Positions 58,164-64,000 of a stretch of 64,000 nt of DNA are shown piece by piece. The stretch lies in NCBI GenBank assembly GCA_023055425.1, contig JALGPY010000004.1, forward strand, positions 61,403,718-61,467,717. The letters run 5' to 3'. The position numbers and the translations under genes are program-made. Position 1 is the first letter of the stretch, and each line of letters opens with the position of its first letter. Under the pieces are notes generated by a model, which saw only the letters and a list, made by a program, of their open reading frames with translations, was not told the origin of the DNA and made no database searches. The stretch is from Linanthus parryae. Its lineage: Eukaryota > Streptophyta > Magnoliopsida > Ericales > Polemoniaceae.

Positions 58164-58617
58164 TGGTGGTTTTTCTGTGTTTTATATAATCTAATTTGGA
58201 CAACAAAAAAGATTACGGATAAAAAAGTCAACATAAGTTGAAAGAGAAGAAACGAAGGAAGCAGCATTTAGGTCAAATAGTAATCAGGTGGTAGTTTAGT
58301 CACTTAGATGGGATGTTGCTTTATTTCTTCTCTTGGCATCATCATCGAAGCAATTTTGTATTGAAAAATTCTCTCTAAACTCTCTTCTTCTGCAAAACCC
58401 TAACTCGAGCTGCAAAACCCTAACTGGAGCTGCAAAACACTAACTCCGACTGGGTTGAGTACTGTATTTCTTCTCTTGGCATCATTATCGAAGCAATTTT
58501 GTATTGAAAAATTCTCTCTAAACTCAGTTCTTCTCCTTGGATAAGTGAGAGCTGCTAAACCCTAACTCGAGCTGGGTCCAACCACCGTGAAGTTCTGGTC
58601 CAAGTGCAGGGTCATGA

Positions 58618-59183
58618 CCGAATAATAATTCTTAATTCTACGACCTGATTTGGATAGAGAAGTTCGTAACTCAAAGTTAACCAAAACCTCAATCCAAAAT
58701 TTATATAGGACTCACATTCCACTAATTTTTCTACTAACATAAAGGTCAAAACCTCAAAATTCAAACCATATTCCAACACATGTCAGGTTTCTTGAACCAT
58801 AAAACCTTTCAATCTAAACCGGGGTATCGAGTATCGACCCCTAAGATTAAGTTACTAACAGAACAATGTTGACGGTGAAGCTTGAAAATAAAATATGTAA
58901 ATCAGATGAGAAAATTAACAGCAATAAATTAAAAGAGCCCAATCACTTCAGTGGCAAATCGACTCCTAAGGGATTTGGATTTGTTCAAATCACAACCTTA
59001 ACTCCAAACCAAGCATCATTATATCAGTAATTTATAGTAAATTCAACCCCATAAGAACACAGTTGCTACAAACGTAGCCTTCAACAAAACACATGCAAAT
59101 GTTGACCTAGAAACAAAAACATCGATAAGTTTCCTACACTGATCTCGTATAAGGCTCCATGCGAGTACTTCTGTCCTCCAAAT
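58618..59183. other. Intergenic / TOM5 3' region
   Basis: No feature was recognised apart from what is probably the 3' untranslated region of the TOM5-like gene adjacent to 59183. Confidence 0.4.
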
Positions 59184-59261
59184 TCATATGGCCATGAGAT
59201 CTCCACAGCTGCGCATCAGAACAATGGAGCCTGCAAATAACCCGGCCGCACGAAGCAGTTT
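59184..59261 (-). CDS. TOM5: TOM5-like mitochondrial import receptor subunit, last exon only
   Basis: On the minus strand a TTTTCGCAG acceptor opens a 25-codon exon: KLLRAAGLFAGSIVLMRSCG then DLMAI and TGA. This matches, from memory, the C-terminal half of plant TOM5 (about 54 residues, ending in MRSYGDLM-type sequence). That half holds the single membrane span anchoring this small subunit of the TOM complex in the mitochondrial outer membrane. The cysteine replaces a usual tyrosine or tryptophan. The position next to RPA70B and GDPD6 genes agrees with Arabidopsis gene order. I could not find the first exon (about 28 residues) upstream on the minus strand; it may lie beyond 64 kb or be lost. 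Confidence 0.68.
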   Translation of the reverse strand, partial: KLLRAAGLFAGSIVLMRSCGDLMAI

Positions 59262-60161
59262 CTGCGAAAAATAAAATAAATAGAGGACAAAACATTGTAA
59301 GAGCTTGAATCGAACTTGTTCATGAATTTATATGTACATGTATAAACTATAAAGCCTGTCAACATCATCAAGAAAACAATTGAATCAGTGCCAAGGGATG
59401 TGGCCACTGGCCAGGAGCAGTAGTGTAGCTGATCAAGGCATTTGAGTTCCAGACAACACCTAAAAAACCCACTATTACAAACGCAAAATACATGTGACTT
59501 GTTCTGGATTAAAAAATCAATGAGACACATCCTTAACGGGCGAATGAGAGAGAGGGTATATACCACAAGAGTTACTGTCCAAAACTTCAGGTGATGCTTT
59601 CTTCCTTTTGTTTCATTAACATTTAACTTTTTCGCACTACAAACTAAGTTTTCCATCACTCGTTCGACAAATAGCTCAGCGCCAGCCCATTGACCCCGCC
59701 TTCTATTCACCTTAGGGAGGAGTAAATACAAACATCATTTTGAAGCTTTCACTAATAGGGACCAACGCATGCGAGCATTTAACACTCATCCTGCTAATCG
59801 AATGAATCTGGATTACTTACCCATTAGAGGCAAGTAATCCATAACGCAAAGAGAGGTTAGGACAGAGCATACCTAGCCCATAAGAGAAGTCGAGGTCCAA
59901 TTAGCAATAGCAGGCCTCTCCTTCAATGATGCTCAACACCTAACAGGGACCATTGTAACAACCACCCCCTCTGAGCCTCCTCATAGGCCATGCAAAAGAC
60001 TACTGAGTCACAGATCTCCACAAGAGGAAAGGTACAAATAAATGGTTTGAGTTCCAAATCATAAAACAAGTGTGGTTCCTTAACAATCATAATTGGTAAT
60101 GGGGCAGGATTCTTAATGTTGAAAGGTTTTAGTCAAAATACATCCTCATGAGTCCTTGTTT
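59262..60161. other. Unassigned, probably TOM5 intron or upstream region
   Basis: There is no supported gene. A perfect hairpin with 10-base arms, TGGATTACTT and AAGTAATCCA, lies at 59809-59818 and 59832-59841. The 171-codon minus frame 59731-59216 has no recognised family. Confidence 0.4.
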
Positions 60162-60532
60162 GAGTGGTGTAAATGGTTCAGTTTGGTTCGCTTTTGATTG
60201 AAATCCAAATCCAAATCAAACCAAATAGCTACCCAAAGTTTGTCAACAAGTCAAACCGAACCATGCTAAAACCGTTGAGTTCAGTATCGGACTTCAGTTT
60301 GATAATTCATATTTTGCATACGGCACTCACAACATTTCAGTCTAACAAATTTTACTTAATATGTACAGAAACTAGATAGAAAGTTTAGGTATTACAGATT
60401 AACAAACATAACTATATCATCCACACAAATACATACAAATTTGTTTGGTTGAGAAATTTCCAAACCGAAACTGAACCAATTAAGACAATCTGGTTCTATT
60501 TTTGTTTGCATGGGCATTCACATGCAGCCCTA
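60162..60532. mobile_element. Probable degraded hAT MITE
   Basis: Subterminal words GTAAATGGTTCAGTTTGGTT on the left, and AAACCGAAACTGAACCAATT with CATTCACATGCAGCCCTA on the right, resemble hAT MITE ends. The flanks CCTTGTTT and ACTTGTTC match at 6 of 8 positions. Length about 371 bp. Confidence 0.5.
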
Positions 60533-60944
60533 ACTTGTTCATTAGGACCACTACAAGCAAGCTTGAATTTACAGTAAAAGTATCCATGTAACTTGAATAC
60601 CTTTAAATTGGAGTTTTCAATTGTAATTCATTTTTGAAATTAACAGATAAGGAATCTGCCTATGTTCGATTTTATGGTTGCATTCTTATGATCATGAGCT
60701 TGACAAGTTCATATTTAGCAAAAATGTTTTTGAGTACATTTACTTTGTCTGGTGGGTTACATGATACTAACGATACCATGTTAATTTGCAGTTCTAAGTG
60801 TCTATGGGGCCCGTGGCCAGAATCTACACTACCACAATCCACTAAGGCACTAACACCATACCAAATTGTGGATCACAGATTTAAAGTGTGATGAACTTAT
60901 AATCCATAAAATTGAAGTAAAAACTGTTAGGATATGGATGTTTG

Positions 60945-63735
60945 TCATGCTACAGCTAGAGAAGGGGTCTTAAGATGGTAACGAATCCCCTAACAAATTA
61001 AGTCCCCTATCTTGTGACCCAGAGAAGCACAAGTCCCAAGCTGTATTGCATTCTTTTCAGATTTAATTTCCATGAACTAGAACGGTTCTTGCCCCGAGTA
61101 AAATAGGGCAGGATACTGACAGGTTTGACGAGTTTGGCTAAATCGTTTTCCAGGCAGGGCAGCTTGCCCCAGTCTGCTTCAAACGTCATCCACGGACAGC
61201 TTTCATCCCTAATCAAGCTCTTTAGGTCTAACCAACTAAAAATACTCGTAGCCTACACAAATTTGCTCTGAACCTCTACGAAAATGGCCATATAATCAGG
61301 AGCCGATCCTGTTGAGAAAGCGATCAATCACAGAATGGAAATTGGGTCGAAGAAAACATAACCGGAGGAAGTGCTATGAAAAGAGAAGAATAAAAAGCAT
61401 TGGTTCATATAATGGGTTTTCCTCCACTCTGAGAAAATCACATAGGAGAAACAACGTGGCTATTTGTAATAAGGTATACAATTTTCATAGTGAGGCGCCA
61501 AAGAAGCATAAACATAGGCTGCCAAGCATGCCAACATGTTAATAGGCAGGAAACTGGGGGCATCAGTGATTTTAATTCCACGAGTAAATCCTCCTATAAT
61601 TTCGTCCTTCTTTACTTGTTGAGACCAAATTGAGCCAGTAAGAGCATCAAATCTCTACTCCGCAAAATTACCTCCAGTAACTGCATGATGTCCAACACAG
61701 ATATGAAAACACCCTAGGAGTATGTGACTCTAGAAAGTCCTTCCCCAGCAACTCATGAAAGACTTCAATCTTAAAGGCATCAAACAAACCCCAACAAAAA
61801 GAAACCAGCCCTTAGCAAAAATAAAGCGAGCAGAATATATGCAATTTGCACGATAAGTGCTAACCTAAGGCAATTGTGCACTTTCTCAAGCAATGTGGTC
61901 AGATGCATATGCAACAAAACCATCCTCCTTTGTCCCAAATCTCTATATAGGGGAAGTCTATGAATAAATGACCATGTATCGAAAGATTGGCTACTTCACC
62001 TATCACCTTATTATGAGAATTATCCAGCTTTCCTAGAAAACCACGTCATTTGTGTGCCCAAAACAATAAAGTTGGAGAAGTGTGTGGACACACACATACA
62101 CGGAGAAGCAAGGCAGGTCATAAGCACGTGTAAACCCCTAAATCAGCCTTGTTTGGCATGTGGACACATGTCTCGACAACGATCCTGCTCGAGGTTTTGA
62201 ACACACAATCTCATGTAAGCACACATGTCCAAATTTATTCTCTCGGATCCACAAATAATTTGGTATACATTTGCGGTGTTCAGAAAATACCATATAATTT
62301 CTCCACAAGTACAGTCTGTCGTCTATACAAACTACAAAGGCCTTTTGTGAAACATCACCATCAATATCACGAGTATTTTTAACGCAATAGATTAGAAAGA
62401 TATCGTAGGTATGTTTTATTGCTGTTCTTAGATTTGCTGTGATACAAATATTTGTAAGATTTCTTAGTAAGAGCATCTAGGAAAGGGGTTGTATGATGGT
62501 ATTTGATCAACAAACATATTATGTTCCTATCAAGCAACCCAAAGAAAACAGTCCCGAGCTGTATCTAATTCTATTTCCAATCATGTTCCACGAACCAGAA
62601 CAATTCTGTCCCATGTAACATAGCGCATGAAAATGATAGTAAGATAAGTATAGTGAGTTTTGCTATTACAATTATCCTGGCAGGTTGGCTTGCCCAATTT
62701 GACCCCCACCTCACCAGCCCATGGATCCCTGTTACTCAGTCTCACCAGCCCAGGGAGCTCATCCGACAAAATTGGACTTTGACTCGCTCTAAACTGGAAA
62801 AGCCCAAATGAAACAAACACTGTTGTAATTTGCCACTTCTCATCCTTACTAGAAGGGCATCTAAGAAGCACATATGCAGGCTCATTGTCAAGCATTCCAG
62901 CAGCCCAACACGTTAATAGTCAGAATATTAGTCCGTTCCATAATTTGGTCCATCATTCCTCACTAGGAAGTCCAAAATGGAAGCCATCTTTATAAACTAA
63001 GAGCACCGAATTTTATACCCCTAAAGTTACCTTCTTAAAAGTAACTGCAAATTGTCTGTCACAGACAAAAGTCCCTTAAAAGTGTATATGCTTCCGAGAC
63101 ATACATCCTCTTCACAAGCTAATATAAAGACTTCGACCTCTGTTGCTCCATCAAACAAACCCCAGGCAAAGAGAACCCAGTCTTTAGCTCACAAGGAAGG
63201 GAGCCAAATATACAAAATTTTGCACAGGAACTAGCTATCTAGAACAATTGTCTCTTCTCTACATGTTGTTAGACGGCATTCAAAAAACCCACCTCTAGGG
63301 AGGCTTTTAGTACTCGAATCCTTTGACAGAGAAGCCTATGAAAAATAGTCATCTACGGATAGATCCTATTGGGTATTAGCTGCTTCACCTATCACATAAG
63401 GGACCAACAGGCTCTATGCCTTTGGTCTTCAGAATCTTTTGAATTACTCTGTTTTCTCGAAAACCATCTCATTTGTGTGTCTGTTGACAAGCATACTGCA
63501 TACATATATCTGTCGACACGCATACAAATATATGTACACATATGACACCTCCAGCGAGGAAGTCAATGGCGTGGGTTTGACATATGGGCGTTGTTGATAT
63601 ATTAACATGGGTGTGTATATTCATGCTTGAGATTTTGGAGACATGTTCGCATGTCAACACACGTATGAATCTAATGGTTCTCTGCACGCACATAACATGG
63701 AATGCATTTGAGGTGTTCACAAGAATCAGTATCTA
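60945..63735. repeat. Diverged tandem duplication of about 1.45 kb
   Basis: Unit 1 (about 60945-62300) and unit 2 (about 62465-63735) share colinear blocks. Examples are GAAGGGG/GAAAGGGG (60961/62481), AGCTGTATTGCATTC against AGCTGTATCTAATTC, CATCAAACAAACCCC in both, GCTACTTCACCTATCAC against GCTGCTTCACCTATCAC, and GCATTTG/ACATTTG with GGTGTTCA near the end. No intact frame spans either unit and the content is unidentified. Confidence 0.72.
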
Positions 63736-64000
63736 ACAAAAGTCATGTAAGGAACACCATTAACTCTATCATCAACTGTTAAAATGGAAGAACCAAAAAA
63801 AAAACTACGTGTGTATTCAAATTTACTAATTGGATGAGGACTACACAGTAAACAGTTCCTTCTTTCCTTCAACAGAAAGGGAACTGTCTGCATGGTGCAC
63901 AAGGAGTGGCAGGGGATCCAGATAAGCCAGTAGTCATATGGTGTTCAGCTTGCCACGCTGGCAACAAGTACCACAGTAGATTCCTGACCCGTTTCGTTCC

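Larger units (their letters stand above)
54985..58205 (+). mobile_element. L1-type LINE with large internal deletion
   Basis: The plus-strand order is an ORF1 tail with a CCHC knuckle, a lysine- and acid-rich stretch, the C-terminal part of reverse transcriptase, the RVT zinc-binding domain, and a terminal RNase H-like domain. The AP endonuclease and the RT catalytic part are absent. It ends near 58205 in a weak A-run. GATTAT near 54980 and GATTAC at 58211 may be target-duplication remnants. Confidence 0.8.
54912..58261. mobile_element. Stowaway-like MITE interrupted by a LINE
   Basis: The left arm begins CTACATATGTTTCTTCTCTTTC at 54912 after TA; the right arm ends TTGAAAGAGAAGAAACGAAGGAAG at 58261. 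Internal words CACTATTCACTGGGTCACTTTG on the left and AAAAAAGTCAAC on the right match the other copies. The middle of the MITE is missing or replaced at the LINE junctions. Confidence 0.72.
46216..58617 (+). mobile_element. Composite Ty3 retrotransposon carrying six nested insertions
   Basis: The plus-strand order is 5' LTR (46216 to about 46720), Met-type primer site (46724-46734), gag and protease remnants, RT remnants, and a 3' LTR (54724-58617). Inside are a hAT MITE (48567-53512) containing a Stowaway MITE and a solo LTR, a second hAT MITE (53984-54645), and a Stowaway MITE in the 3' LTR (54912-58261) containing a LINE. Removing these leaves about 3.5 kb, so pol is also largely deleted. 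The integrity of the surrounding reading order is seen directly at each insertion. Confidence 0.82.
54724..58617 (+). repeat. 3' LTR of the composite Ty3 element, split
   Basis: The left part 54724-54911 and right part 58262-58617 together match the 5' LTR. The interruption is a Stowaway MITE with a LINE inside. The right part also has a local duplication: about 80 bases with TTCTTCTCTTGGCATCAT and ATTGAAAAATTCTCTCTAAACTC occur at 58325-58382 and 58466-58525, separated by three GAGCTGCAAAAC-type repeats. Confidence 0.75.

Noticed and set aside
59216..59731. 171-codon minus-strand frame with splice-like signals
   Set aside because: No recognised domain, and it overlaps the TOM5 exon in another frame. 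The exon is better supported by homology.
62581..62895. 104-codon minus frame with SSKDEKWQ, considered as the missing TOM5 first exon
   Set aside because: Only a DEKW word agrees; the following residues do not fit TOM5 and no donor sits where needed.

Overview
This window reads as nuclear DNA of a flowering plant, most likely a eudicot. It holds spliced genes with plant-type proteins, many plant transposon families, and no bacterial-style operons. Three host loci stand out. They are a complete 12-exon gene for the large subunit of replication protein A (31508-35010, +), a complete 8-exon glycerophosphodiester phosphodiesterase gene (36521-42188, -), and the last exon of a TOM5-like mitochondrial import subunit (59184-59261, -). 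From memory, the Arabidopsis order At5g08020 (RPA70B), At5g08030 (GDPD6), At5g08040 (TOM5) is the same, so this looks like a conserved gene block expanded by transposons.

Left part (1-27.8 kb): a nest of LTR retrotransposons. An Athila-type Ty3 element (minus; 3' LTR 1-739 cut by the window edge, 5' LTR 7703-9380) sits in the gag of a second Athila-type element (minus; 5' LTR 10462-12200). That one sits in a decayed Copia element (plus; 12201-15895). Next come part of a long Ty3 LTR split by a hAT transposon (17164-19340), which itself carries a second hAT element (17436-18381). Then follow a minus-strand Copia element (19392-24655) and a third Athila-like gag-protease remnant (25864-27768).

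Middle part (27.8-42.6 kb): intergenic sequence with microsatellites, then RPA1 and GDPD tail to tail. The RPA1 upstream region has a canonical E2F motif, fitting an S-phase gene. GDPD introns hold a Stowaway-like MITE, a tRNA-derived SINE-like sequence and an 87-bp tandem repeat.

Right part (42.6-64 kb): a Mutator-like element just upstream of GDPD has 9-bp target duplications and carries a fragment of a serine carboxypeptidase-like gene (a Pack-MULE). It is followed by a hAT MITE, a Stowaway MITE, a foldback element and a 12-kb Ty3 composite (46216-58617). The composite hosts two hAT MITEs, two Stowaway MITEs, a 3.9-kb solo LTR and a deleted LINE. The window closes with the TOM5 exon and a diverged tandem duplication of about 1.45 kb. 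Many nesting steps are proven by target-site duplications readable at both ends. I saw no CRISPR array, rRNA, functional tRNA, or wholly new system. The most notable items are the ordered insertion history, the Pack-MULE and the conserved gene block.
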